Made by a program: the position numbers and the translations under genes. The notes beneath the pieces were generated by a model that saw nothing but the letters and a program-made list of their open reading frames with translations, made no database searches and was not told the DNA's origin. DNA of 64,000 nt from Planctomycetota bacterium (GTDB lineage: Bacteria > Planctomycetota > J058 > JAJDCQ01): positions 1-64,000 of the forward strand of contig JAJDCQ010000239.1 in the NCBI GenBank assembly GCA_029260755.1. The letters run 5' to 3'. Positions 1 to 8,884 of this stretch are shown here, one piece after another (within the stretch, counting starts at the first letter, position 1; every line of letters begins with the position of its first letter).

Positions 1-206
1 CACGGGAGCGTGCTTCCTGGCGAAGGGACCCTCCTCGCGATGGAAGCCCGGGTCTGCCAGGGCGAGCCTGCCCAGCGCGAGCGGTGAATCTGATCGACAC
101 GCTTGTAGAGGGGCTCAACTCGATCAGACGAGCTCAGGAGGTAGGGAAAGCTGCTTCGCGGCAGGGAGTTGGAGCTTAACCTCCAGGCAATCGGGCTAGC
201 CAGCGC

Positions 207-1427
207 TCAGTTCGGTCGACCCGTCTCCGCCCGGACGGCGTCGAGCAGCTTGGTCAGGGCGGCGTCCTGCTGGATGGGCAGCCCGGCGCGGAACCGCGCC
301 TCCCCGATCCTCATCGAGAGCGCGTGGAGCGCCGCATCGGTCGGGCCGCTCGTCTTCATTCCGGGATACTCCCCGCCGGCCATCTCCTTCCGCAGCAGGA
401 GCACCTCGGTGTGCCAGGTGTTCCACGGCTCGCGCCCCGCGCCGTCGGCCGGGAGCTTCCGGGAGGCGTGACCGAGCGCGCGCTCGCGCAGGTCGGCCTT
501 CCCGCGCTCGCCGGCCGCCGCCTCCTCCACCGCGCGCTGCGCAGCCTGGACCGCGGCCCGGTCGACGGGCTCGCTCGCGGCGGGCGCGCCGCGGCCGACC
601 TCTCGGGCGAGCTCGCGGAGCTCGGGGATCACCCGCCGGAGGTGCGTGTGGGTCGAGCCGGCGGCGGCCCCGCGCGCCTCGCCGTCGACCCCGCGGAGGA
701 GGGTCGCGAGCGCCCGGCCCTTCGGCGGTCCTTCCTCTCTGAGGAGGTCGGCGAAGAGGCCGGCGATCACCTTCTGCGAGGTCCCGTCCCGGTCGCGCCG
801 CGGGACCCACAGGGCGTGGAGGGTGACGGTCGCGCCGGTGATCGGCTCGCCACCGTCGGCCCGCGCGATCGGCCGGAGGTCGAACTTGCGCTCGGCGATC
901 GCCTCGGTGCGCTCGGGGTCGCGCACGACCTCGACGGGCGTCTCCATGCTGGTGAGGAGCCGCCAGGTGAAGCCCGAGAGCTCGTGGGCGGAGACGTAGA
1001 CGTCGAAGCGATCGGTCGCCGGGAGCTCGATCCAGACCGACCGCGCGTCGAGCTCCGTGAGGCCGTCGTCCTCGAGGCTCGCCTGCCCGTCGAAGACCTT
1101 GGCGACCCGGGAGCCGGTCTCGAGGAAGACGGCGACCTCCTCGCGATCGATCCACCCGTCGTGGTCGCCCGCGAGCTCGATCCCGGCGAGGCGGACGAAG
1201 AGCGCCTCGTCGCCCGACGCCGCGCCGGTCGGGACGAGCGACGGCGGCCGCGTCCAGTCGAGGTGGACGTGGGACGCCGCCCCCGCCCCGGGGCCGCGGT
1301 CGGCGGGCACCTTCGGCGTCGACGGGATCCCGGAGAGGCCGAGGTCGCCGGTGCATCCCGCGAGCGAGAGGACCCCGACGAGGAGAGCCGCCTCGATCGG
1401 GAGGCGGCGGCGTTCGCGAATGGGCAC
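207..1427 (-). CDS. Predicted lipoprotein of unknown function
   Basis: 406 aa. A basic N-terminus and a hydrophobic stretch lead into a lipobox (Leu-Ala-Gly-Cys, Cys near residue 25), so the product is probably lipidated and exported. Residues about 50-230 look beta-rich with many Asp/Glu residues, and the C-terminal half is helical and Ala/Arg/Glu rich. No catalytic motif is recognised. The GTG start is supported by an AGGAGG Shine-Dalgarno sequence just upstream. It lies about 100 bp downstream of a co-oriented kinase-TPR gene and could share its transcript. Function is unknown; the lipoprotein call itself is fairly secure. Confidence 0.75.
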   Translation of the reverse strand: MPIRERRRLPIEAALLVGVLSLAGCTGDLGLSGIPSTPKVPADRGPGAGAASHVHLDWTRPPSLVPTGAASGDEALFVRLAGIELAGDHDGWIDREEVAVFLETGSRVAKVFDGQASLEDDGLTELDARSVWIELPATDRFDVYVSAHELSGFTWRLLTSMETPVEVVRDPERTEAIAERKFDLRPIARADGGEPITGATVTLHALWVPRRDRDGTSQKVIAGLFADLLREEGPPKGRALATLLRGVDGEARGAAAGSTHTHLRRVIPELRELAREVGRGAPAASEPVDRAAVQAAQRAVEEAAAGERGKADLRERALGHASRKLPADGAGREPWNTWHTEVLLLRKEMAGGEYPGMKTSGPTDAALHALSMRIGEARFRAGLPIQQDAALTKLLDAVRAETGRPN

Positions 1428-1527
1428 GAGGCACCTCCTCGCCCACGATGGCGGGGACGTCCCGGCGGGGCAACTGCCTCCGCCGCGGGCGGCCCCTCGG
1501 CGCGTCGAGCGCGCGGCTCGCGGGCCG

Positions 1528-4500
1528 TCACCGCCCGGCGTCGATCTTCCGGAGGGAGTCGCGGACGAGGCTCGCCTCGCGGCCGTTGGGGGCGAGCTCG
1601 AGGTAGCGCTGGAAGTCGTCTCGGGCGAGATCGACCTGGCCGCCTCTCATCCGCACGAGGCCCCGCCCGGCGAGCGCGCTCGGGAACTCGGCCCGGAGGC
1701 CGAGGGCGACCTCGAAGTCCTCGAGCGCCCCGTCGGGGTCGCTGCGGCCGAGCCGGAAGAAGCCGCGCTCGCACCACAGCGATGCGTCGCTCTTCTCCGC
1801 GGCCACCGCGCGGTCGAGGTCCTCGCGCGCGCGCCCCCAGTCGAGGCGCGCCGCGTGGAGCCGCGCCCTCCCGGTGAGCGCCTCGGCTCGGCGCGGATCG
1901 ACGGCCAGCACCCGCTCGTACTCCGCGAACGCCCCGTCGATGTCTCCCCGGTTCTCGCGAAGGCGCGCCCGGGTGACCCTGGCCGTCAGGTCGCCGGGAT
2001 CGAGCTCGATGGCGCGCACCGCGTGGCGCTCGGCGTCGTCGATCTCGCCCAGCGTGGCGAGGACGACCGCGCTCATCCGCCAGGCCTGACCGTCCGTGGG
2101 GGACCGCTCGAGGATCACCCCGAGGTCGTCGCGCGCGCCGCGCGGGTCGCCGGCGAACCGGCGCGAGCGGGCGCGGATCCAGCGGATGTCGAGCTCGTCG
2201 CGCCCTCCGGCGATCACACGATCGGCATCGGCCACGGCGCCGGCGGGGTCGCCGAGCATCTCGCGGATGCGCGCTCGATAGGTGAGGGTCTCGAGGTCGC
2301 CGGGCTGGAGCCGGATGGCTACCTCGATCGCCTCGACGGCGCGGGTGGGCTGACCGGCCATGGCCAGGGAATACGCGAGGTCGCGGCGGGCGCCGGCGTC
2401 GTCCGGCGCCGCCCGGACGGCCGCCTCGAGGTCCTCGATGGCGCCCCGGTACTCCCGGCTCGCGATCCGCCGGGTCGCTCGCTCCTTCCGGAGCGTGACG
2501 TGTCCCGGGGCGAGCTCGATCGCGCGGTCGAGCGCCCGGCGGAGGGTGACCTCGTCGCCGAGCGCGTGGCTCGCCCCGAGGAGGGCGCTCCAGGCGGCCG
2601 CGTTGTCCGGGTCGATGCGCGTCGCCGCGAGGGCGTCGTCCCGCGCGCCCGCGGCGTCGCCGCGCGCGATGTGGACGTAGCTCCGCTGCACGAGCGACAG
2701 GGCGTCGCGCGGGTCGATCTCGAGGGCGCGTCTCAGGTCGCGCTCGGCTCCGTCGAGGCGGCCGAGGATGCGCCGGGCCGTGCCGCGGAGGCGCCAGCCG
2801 ATGCCGTTGCCCGGGTCGAGCTCGATCACCCGGGCCGCGATGCGCTCGGCCTCCACGCCCTCGCGGCGCGCTATGTGATCGACGGCCCGCGCCTCGAGCA
2901 GCTCGATGGGATCGTCCTTCGGGCCGGGAGCGCTCGGCATGCGTTCGGGCGCGTCCTCGAGCGTTCGATCGAGCAGGTCGATGTAGGGAGCAACGCCCGG
3001 CCAGAGCGGGTCGTGCCCGAACCGCTTCTCGGCGCGCCTCGCGACCTCGCGCGCGCGATGCCCACCCGTGACGCAGAGGGCGACCATGGCGTGCATCGCC
3101 CGGCCGATCTCGACCTCGACGGCGAGGTAGGCGTCGATCGCATCCGGCGCGAGCTCCGGATCGATCGCCGTCAACGCGTTGACGCAGACCTGCGTCAGAT
3201 AGAGGCGCGCCCGCGGAACCCTCCGCTCGACGAGCACCGCGCGATCCGCGAGGGACAGACGCGCGTCTTCGGGGCGGACGGCGCGCCGGATCTCCTCGCT
3301 CAGCTCGGCGAGCCGGTCGGCGAGCACCCGACCGGCGTCGGGACCGGCGTCGCGGATCAGGGCGTTCGACGCTCGCTGAAGGTCGAGCTCGTTCTCGACG
3401 CGCAGGGCACCGCGGCGGGCGGCGACCTCGGCAGGGGTGAGGTGGCCGTTCGCCGGCGACTCGGGCGTCGGAGCGGGCGGCGTCGAGGGAGGCGCGACCG
3501 AGGTCGCGGCGGCCGGGCCCGCGTCCGGCGCGACGGCGATCCCGATCCCGAACGAGATGCCCGAGGTCACCGCGAGGGCCGCGACGGCGGCGCCGGTCCA
3601 CGCGCCGCTCCGTTTCAGCCAGCGCCGGGTGCGTCCGAGGATTCCGGCCTCACCGAGCGCGCGGGGTGCGCCGCCCGCGAGCCATCGATCGAGCTCCTCG
3701 GCGACCTCGCCCGCGCGCGCGTATCGGTCGGCCTGGTCGCGCTCGAGGCAGCGATGGACGACCGCGGCGAGCCCCGGATCGACCGACCGGGCGACGCGCC
3801 GGAGCGGCTCGAGGTCGCCGGCGAGCACGTTCTGGAGAACGATGAGGGCCGACTGGCCGACGAACGGAGGGCGGCCGGCGAGGCCGCGGTAGAGCACCGC
3901 TCCGAGCGCCCAGATGTCGGCGGGCGGTCCGACCGACCTGCCCGCCGCCTGCTCGGGCGCCATGTAGGCCGGCGTCCCGAGGGTGTCGCCGCTGAGGGTG
4001 AGGTGGCGCCGGGTCGCCTCATCGCGGGCGAGGCCGAAGTCCGTCACGAGGATGCCCCCGGATCGATCGAGGAGGAGGTTCTGCGGCTTCACATCGCGAT
4101 GGACGACGCCGTGGTCGTGCGCGTGCTGGATGGCGAGGGCGACGTCGCGGATGCACCGGGCGAGGGCGCGCGCCGGGAGCGGCTCGCGGTCGAGGCGCGT
4201 CTCGAGGCTCTCGCCTTCGACCAGATCCATCACGATGAACGGGCAGCCGTCGGCGACGCCGATCTCGATGACGCCGACGATCCCGGGGTGCCGGAGGCGT
4301 GCGGCCACCCGCGCCTCGCGGAGGAAGCGCTCGAGGCCCTCGTCGTCGCCGCCGCCCACGATCTGCTTGATGGCGACGGCGCGGCGGAGGGTCGGGTCCC
4401 ACGCCCGGTAGACGACGCCCATGCCGCCCCGGCCGAGGACCGCCTGGATCACGTAGCGGCCGACGCGCCCGCCAGCGGCGGGGCTGGACGCGGCCGACGC

Positions 4501-4563
4501 CGGCCCGATGATCGGGCCGGGCCCACCTCGCTCCGTCGGCTCGATCGGCTGGCGGCTCATCAT
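1528..4563 (-). CDS. Transmembrane Ser/Thr protein kinase with TPR sensor domain
   Basis: 1011 aa. A Pro/Ala-rich leader is followed by a complete Hanks-type kinase domain (about 36-295): glycine loop GRGGMG, catalytic Lys66, HRD at 155-157, DFG at 175-177 and GTPAYMAPEQ in the activation segment. One transmembrane helix (about 321-346) separates it from a Pro-rich linker and a long C-terminal region dominated by TPR repeats (about 520-1005) with the usual alternation of A-x-x-Y/A-x-G and R-A-I-E-L-D-P motifs. With the kinase cytosolic, the TPR part would be extracytoplasmic. Phosphorylation targets cannot be inferred. A GCTACCAT element lies about 12 bp before the start, suggesting a very short leader. 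Confidence 0.93.
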   Translation of the reverse strand: MMSRQPIEPTERGGPGPIIGPASAASSPAAGGRVGRYVIQAVLGRGGMGVVYRAWDPTLRRAVAIKQIVGGGDDEGLERFLREARVAARLRHPGIVGVIEIGVADGCPFIVMDLVEGESLETRLDREPLPARALARCIRDVALAIQHAHDHGVVHRDVKPQNLLLDRSGGILVTDFGLARDEATRRHLTLSGDTLGTPAYMAPEQAAGRSVGPPADIWALGAVLYRGLAGRPPFVGQSALIVLQNVLAGDLEPLRRVARSVDPGLAAVVHRCLERDQADRYARAGEVAEELDRWLAGGAPRALGEAGILGRTRRWLKRSGAWTGAAVAALAVTSGISFGIGIAVAPDAGPAAATSVAPPSTPPAPTPESPANGHLTPAEVAARRGALRVENELDLQRASNALIRDAGPDAGRVLADRLAELSEEIRRAVRPEDARLSLADRAVLVERRVPRARLYLTQVCVNALTAIDPELAPDAIDAYLAVEVEIGRAMHAMVALCVTGGHRAREVARRAEKRFGHDPLWPGVAPYIDLLDRTLEDAPERMPSAPGPKDDPIELLEARAVDHIARREGVEAERIAARVIELDPGNGIGWRLRGTARRILGRLDGAERDLRRALEIDPRDALSLVQRSYVHIARGDAAGARDDALAATRIDPDNAAAWSALLGASHALGDEVTLRRALDRAIELAPGHVTLRKERATRRIASREYRGAIEDLEAAVRAAPDDAGARRDLAYSLAMAGQPTRAVEAIEVAIRLQPGDLETLTYRARIREMLGDPAGAVADADRVIAGGRDELDIRWIRARSRRFAGDPRGARDDLGVILERSPTDGQAWRMSAVVLATLGEIDDAERHAVRAIELDPGDLTARVTRARLRENRGDIDGAFAEYERVLAVDPRRAEALTGRARLHAARLDWGRAREDLDRAVAAEKSDASLWCERGFFRLGRSDPDGALEDFEVALGLRAEFPSALAGRGLVRMRGGQVDLARDDFQRYLELAPNGREASLVRDSLRKIDAGR

Positions 4564-4575
4564 CGGGACGAGACG

Positions 4576-4583
4576 ATGGTAGC
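4576..4583 (-). promoter_or_regulatory. Putative extended -10 element GCTACCAT
   Basis: Read on the minus strand, GCTACCAT ends about 12 bp before the kinase ATG. It matches a GCTAnnnT motif found upstream of several other genes in this window. No convincing -35 is seen, so this is inferred from recurrence only. Confidence 0.3.
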
Positions 4584-4618
4584 AGCGGGCGTCGGCGCTC
4601 GGCCACCGACCCGACCCG

Positions 4619-5974
4619 TCAGGCGTCCGCCTCGGCGTAGCCCTTGGCCGTCTTCTGGCGGATCAGGCCGTCGGCGTGCGCCGCCGCCGCGTCGCCGTCG
4701 CCGAACGACTTCGTCCGGCTCTGCCCGTCGGTGCCGATCCGTCCGTAGCGGACGGTGACGTCGGTTCCGTCGACGGCGACCTCCCAGAACTTGTGGGACT
4801 TCCCGTCCGAGAGCTCGAACCGTCGGGCGCCCCCGGGGGCACGCGCCTTCGCCTTCGCCTTCGCTTTCGCCTTCGCCTTGGGCTTGGCCTTGGGCTTCGC
4901 CTTCGCGTTCGTCTCTGCCTTCGACCTGGCCTTCGCCTTCGTCGGCCCCTTCTTCGCGGTCACCGGCTCGTCGTCGCGGACGCGGAGAAACGACGGGAAG
5001 CGGGGCACGCCGCCATCCGAGAGCTCCTGGTAGCGGTAGGTGATGACCGAGCCGACCGCCGGCGGGTCCTCCCGCTGTCGGTCCGAGAGACCCGTTCCGA
5101 CCGAGAAGCGCGTCCCGTCGGGCAGCTCGCACTCGAGGGCGCCCACCCGCCCGGCGTGGCGCCCCTTGCCCTTTGTGTGCCCGATGACGACGGCCTCGTC
5201 GTCGTGGAACGTCTTCACCTTTAGAAGCGTCGTCGACCTCCCGACCTCGTACAGGCTCCCCGGCTCCCGCATCATCAGCCCCTCGCCGCCGAGCCCCTCG
5301 ACCCGGGCGAGCTCCTCGGCGAGGTGATCGAGGTCGCGGCAGACCTCGTGCTCGAGGGCGCGGGCGATCTCACCGGCGGCGTCGAGCGCCTCGGCGAGCC
5401 AGGCGATCCGTTCCTCGAAGGCGCCGCCGTGGGCCGGGGCGTCGAAGACGACGTAGCGGATCTCGCGCCACCGATCACTCCTGTCCTGCCGGCGCACGAT
5501 GCTGACCGTCCTCTGGAACGCCTTGCGCGCGATCCAGAGCTCGCCGTCGAGCGGTTCCGACGGGAGCGCCGCGAGGAACCAGTCGGGCGCGCGGTAGAGG
5601 TTGCCCTGCCGGCTGAGGAGCTGCTCGCCGTCCCAGTAGGCGCGGACGCCGTCGAGCTTCTCGCTCATGTGCCAGCCCGACAGGTCGGCCTCGTTCTCCC
5701 ACCTGTGGGCGAGGAGGATCGGAGGCCCCTCGGTCTTCTCCGCCGATCCGGAGCCGCCCCGCTTCGGCGGCGCGGCGGACCCGACCCGCTCGGTCTCGGC
5801 GGCGTCGCCCCGGAGCTTCCGGAGGTGCTTGCACGTCCGCCGCTCGATCGGGTGCGACTGAAAGCTCCAGGCCGGGCACGTGCAGCTGTAGACGCCGCCC
5901 GTGTTCGTCAGGACGTAGGGCTTCTTCGCGGAGCCCTTGACCTCGATCGTCTCGCCGTCGGCCAGGTCGGACAT
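4619..5974 (-). CDS. ATP-dependent DNA ligase with N-terminal SWIM zinc finger and C-terminal WGR domain
   Basis: 451 aa. Residues about 20-55 carry a SWIM-type zinc-binding pattern (Cys-x-Cys at 31/33, Cys-x-His at 48/50). The ligase core starts near residue 85, with adenylation motif I EKLDGVRAYWDG (Lys106 the presumed nucleophile), a VVFDAP motif, EGLMMR (motif IV) and KVKTF (motif V), then an OB-fold-like region with YRYQELSDGGVPRFP. It most resembles the small LigE/virus-like ATP-dependent ligases. A long Lys/Ala repeat tail (about residues 340-383) links to a C-terminal WGR domain (about 385-451) containing KFWEV...VRYGRIGTDGQ. SWIM and WGR are both nucleic-acid-associated modules, so a break-repair role is inferred. 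The combination is unusual; no Ku-like gene is visible nearby. Confidence 0.85.
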   Translation of the reverse strand: MSDLADGETIEVKGSAKKPYVLTNTGGVYSCTCPAWSFQSHPIERRTCKHLRKLRGDAAETERVGSAAPPKRGGSGSAEKTEGPPILLAHRWENEADLSGWHMSEKLDGVRAYWDGEQLLSRQGNLYRAPDWFLAALPSEPLDGELWIARKAFQRTVSIVRRQDRSDRWREIRYVVFDAPAHGGAFEERIAWLAEALDAAGEIARALEHEVCRDLDHLAEELARVEGLGGEGLMMREPGSLYEVGRSTTLLKVKTFHDDEAVVIGHTKGKGRHAGRVGALECELPDGTRFSVGTGLSDRQREDPPAVGSVITYRYQELSDGGVPRFPSFLRVRDDEPVTAKKGPTKAKARSKAETNAKAKPKAKPKAKAKAKAKAKARAPGGARRFELSDGKSHKFWEVAVDGTDVTVRYGRIGTDGQSRTKSFGDGDAAAAHADGLIRQKTAKGYAEADA

Positions 5975-6052
5975 GGCTGGGTGATGGCAGCCGCGTCGCG
6001 CGTGCGCAATGTCCCGACCGATCGGGCTCGCGCGTCGCCCGGTCCGGTCCGC

Positions 6053-8686
6053 TCAGCGCGCCTCGCGGACGACGCGGAAGCCGACGAAGAAGACGCCCGA
6101 CCGGGACCACGTGGCCAGGAGCTCGTCGCGGCGGCCGGGATGGCAGCCGATCGGAACCGAGTGGAACGCTCCCCCGCGCATGACCCGGGGCGACCCGTCC
6201 GGCCCGCGCGCGTGGGGATCGCGGAGGGGACCGCGCGGCCAGGGTCGGTAGGCGTCGGCGCACATCTCGTAGACGTTGCCCGCGACGTCGAACAGGCCGA
6301 ACCGGTTGGGGCGAAACGACCCGACCGGCGCCGTCGCCCGGTGGCCGTCGTCTCGCGGGAAGCACACGGGCCGCTTCTCCTTGCGGATTCCGTGGGTCAC
6401 GACGTCGAGGGCGTTCGCGTGATGGACCGCGTCGGCGGGGTCGTCGCCCCATGGGAACGGCGTCGCTCCGCCCGCCCGGGCGGCTCGCTCCCACTCCCCC
6501 TCGGTCGGGAGGCGATAGAGGTCCGGTCGTCCCTCCTGCTCGCCGAGCCAGCGGCAGAACGCCTTGGCTTTCCCCCATCCGACCCGGACGACCGGCCGGT
6601 CGGGGCCCTCGAGGGACAGGCCGAGCTCGGGCCACGGGCCGCACGCGTGGCTCGCGTCGAAGCGACGGAACCACGCGTTCGTCACCTCGGTCGTGCCGAT
6701 GTAGAAGCCGCGGGTGAGGGTGACCTTTCGGTCGCCGTGCTCGTCGCCCGCGCCGCCCATCAGGAACGTGCCCGGAGGCACGAGGGCGAACCGCATCCCG
6801 AGGGCGTTCCCGACGGTCAGGGGGAGGCCCTGGTCCCGCGCGTAGGCGAGCTGATCGGGGTGCGCATCCCAGGACGGTCGCTCGCCCGTCCAGTGGAGGA
6901 GGCGGAGCGTGCCGGACGTCTCGTTGCCGGCGAGGTCGCGCGCGAGCACGACGATGGCCGTCTCGCCTTCTTCGAGCGAGTCGAGGGTCACCTCGAACGC
7001 GCCGTCGTCGGTGAGGGTCAGCTCCTCGGAGCGGCCCGCGAGCTGGACCGTGTCGATCCTCTCGTCGACCACCCGACCGCGCACGATCGCCGGCAGCTCC
7101 CGGATGGTCGCTCCGTCGGCCGGCTCGTCGAAGGTGATCCGCGGTGGGTTGCCGTCGACGTGGACGACCACCGTCGCGAGCGGGACGCCGGATCGCTCGC
7201 CCGCGAGGACGACCTCGTGGCGGGCGCGCCCGGCGTCGAGCTGGACCGTGCCGGCGAAGGTCCCGTCGGGCTCGACCGCGAAGCCCGTCGCGCCGACCCA
7301 GATCGCGTCGAGCTCGCCCGACTCGAGGACGCCCTCGAACGAGAGCCGGGGGACGGCGGTGTGGAGGTCGGCCTCCGCCGGCACGATCAGGCGCACCACC
7401 GGATCGTCGGGGGCCATCCCGGCGACGAGGAGGACGCCGACCAGGGTCACCACGATCGCGACCGCCACCAGGGCGATGAGCGGGCCCCGGCGGCGAGCTG
7501 CTCCGCCGCCGCCCCCCTCGCCCCCCTCGCCGTCATCGTCGGTCGGCCAGACCGCGCCGACCCGCTCCGACGCGCGACTCCGCCCGCTCGGCGACGGTCG
7601 GGACGGCGGTCTCGCCCGCGCGGAGGGGGCCTTCCTCCGGGCGGACGGCGTCGGCCGCGCGCGGTCGAGCTCGGTCGCCTGCGCGGAGGCGACACCCGCG
7701 CCGGCGTCGTCCGGCGATCGTGCGGGCGTCGCGCGGTCGGCGGGGATGCGATCGGCGCACGCCGAGAGCGCGTCCGCGAGTGCGCGCGCCGAGGGAAACC
7801 GGTCGGCCGGCTCGTGGGCGAGGCAGCGCTCGATCACGGCGGCGAGCTCCCGGTCGACATCGCGCACGAGCTTCCGAAGCGGCGTCGGGCGGTCCTGGAG
7901 GACCCGCATGAAGATCTCGGTCACCGACGGCGCCGCGAACGGGTTCCTCCCGGTGACGGACTCGTAGAGGATCACGCCGATCGCCCAGAGGTCGACCGCG
8001 GCGCCGAGACGCTCGGGCAGCCCCTCGACCTGCTCGGGCGCCATGTAGAGCGGCGTCCCGAGCGACGACCCGGTCATCGTGAGGCGCTCCTGCGCGCAGG
8101 TGTCGCCGGCGAGGCCGAAGTCGGTCAGCACGGTTCGCCCATCGGGGTCGATCAGGACGTTCGCGGGCTTCACATCGCGATGCAGGACGCCGTGTCCGTG
8201 GGCGTGATCGAGGGCGAGGCAGACCGAGTGCAGGATGCCGAGCACGTCGCGAAGCGGCACGCCCCGCGCGAGACGCGCCTTGAGGGTCTCGCCCGGGACG
8301 AGCTCCATGACGATGTAGGGGTCTCCGTCGCGCTCTCCGACGTCGTGGATCGCGACGATGCCCGGGTGCCGGAGCCGCCCGGCCGAGCGCGCCTCGCGCG
8401 CGAACCGGGAGAGGTCCTCGGGGATGACGCCCGCCCGGAGCAGCAGCACCTTGAGGGCGACGGCCCGTTCGATCTCCGGGTCCCAGGCCCGGTAGACCGC
8501 CCCCATCGCGCCGCGACCGATCTCGTTGGTGAGGGTGTAGCGACCGAACCGCGTCCCCGCGCCGTGGACCGCGTGGGCGTTCGGAACCGACGGAGCCGAG
8601 GCTCGGTTCGACGGCCCGGAGCCGGGGCGACCGGCGGAGGGACCGGCGGGCGGATGCGGGGGACGCCGTTCCGGTGGTGGTTCCAT
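6053..8686 (-). CDS. Ser/Thr kinase fused to Ig-like and FGE/SUMF1-like domains
   Basis: 877 aa from the ATG at 8686; an upstream in-frame start at 8734 would add 16 residues. The kinase domain (about 48-310) has GRGAMG, Lys79, HRD 169-171, DFG 189-191 and GTPLYMAPEQ. A Pro/Arg-rich linker and one TM helix (VAVAIVVTLVGVLLVAG) follow. The exported part has two Ig-like beta segments and then a formylglycine-generating-enzyme-like domain: GTFLMGG, YIGTTEVTNAWF, RLPTEGEWERAAR, NVYEM and RGGAF...GFR. The first active-site Cys of true FGEs (after the RGG motif) is replaced by Ser and only one Cys remains nearby, so sulfatase-activating chemistry is doubtful and a binding or sensory role is more likely. 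Kinase-FGE fusions are known in several phyla. Confidence 0.9.
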   Translation of the reverse strand: MEPPPERRPPHPPAGPSAGRPGSGPSNRASAPSVPNAHAVHGAGTRFGRYTLTNEIGRGAMGAVYRAWDPEIERAVALKVLLLRAGVIPEDLSRFAREARSAGRLRHPGIVAIHDVGERDGDPYIVMELVPGETLKARLARGVPLRDVLGILHSVCLALDHAHGHGVLHRDVKPANVLIDPDGRTVLTDFGLAGDTCAQERLTMTGSSLGTPLYMAPEQVEGLPERLGAAVDLWAIGVILYESVTGRNPFAAPSVTEIFMRVLQDRPTPLRKLVRDVDRELAAVIERCLAHEPADRFPSARALADALSACADRIPADRATPARSPDDAGAGVASAQATELDRARPTPSARRKAPSARARPPSRPSPSGRSRASERVGAVWPTDDDGEGGEGGGGGAARRRGPLIALVAVAIVVTLVGVLLVAGMAPDDPVVRLIVPAEADLHTAVPRLSFEGVLESGELDAIWVGATGFAVEPDGTFAGTVQLDAGRARHEVVLAGERSGVPLATVVVHVDGNPPRITFDEPADGATIRELPAIVRGRVVDERIDTVQLAGRSEELTLTDDGAFEVTLDSLEEGETAIVVLARDLAGNETSGTLRLLHWTGERPSWDAHPDQLAYARDQGLPLTVGNALGMRFALVPPGTFLMGGAGDEHGDRKVTLTRGFYIGTTEVTNAWFRRFDASHACGPWPELGLSLEGPDRPVVRVGWGKAKAFCRWLGEQEGRPDLYRLPTEGEWERAARAGGATPFPWGDDPADAVHHANALDVVTHGIRKEKRPVCFPRDDGHRATAPVGSFRPNRFGLFDVAGNVYEMCADAYRPWPRGPLRDPHARGPDGSPRVMRGGAFHSVPIGCHPGRRDELLATWSRSGVFFVGFRVVREAR

Positions 8687-8789
8687 GGAGCGGTGCGAGG
8701 ATGGCTGCCGCCGCCGACGGAGCGCAAGGGACACCCGGACCCGGCGCCGAAGGAGAGGTCCGAGGAGGGCGCCGTCGCGGGGCGCTCGC

Positions 8790-8818
8790 TCGACCGCCGT
8801 CGGGGCGCGTGCTATGAT
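8790..8818 (+). promoter_or_regulatory. Putative promoter of the GAF histidine kinase
   Basis: TCGACC (8790-8795) and TATGAT (8813-8818) are separated by 17 bp, with GC directly before the -10 (GCTATGAT). It lies about 66 bp upstream of the ATG. Motif reading only. Confidence 0.4.
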
Positions 8819-8884
8819 GGGCGGGGACGCGACCCAAGCTGCTCGTAACCTTGAGTTTCCAACCCGCGCCCCTCCCCGACGACC

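Noticed and set aside
1-96. Open frame at the left edge ending in TGA at 94-96
   Set aside because: Only about 31 codons with no motif; may be the tail of a plus-strand gene but cannot be supported. Nothing else recognised up to 206.
166-186. Imperfect hairpin GGAGTT...AACCTCC downstream of the lipoprotein stop
   Set aside because: Bulged short stem with no U-tract; too weak to call a terminator.
5324-8848. Long plus-strand open frame (1174 codons) opposite the kinase-FGE gene
   Set aside because: Antisense shadow produced by GC-rich codon bias; composition is Arg/Gly/Ala-rich without motifs while the minus strand encodes clear kinase and FGE domains.
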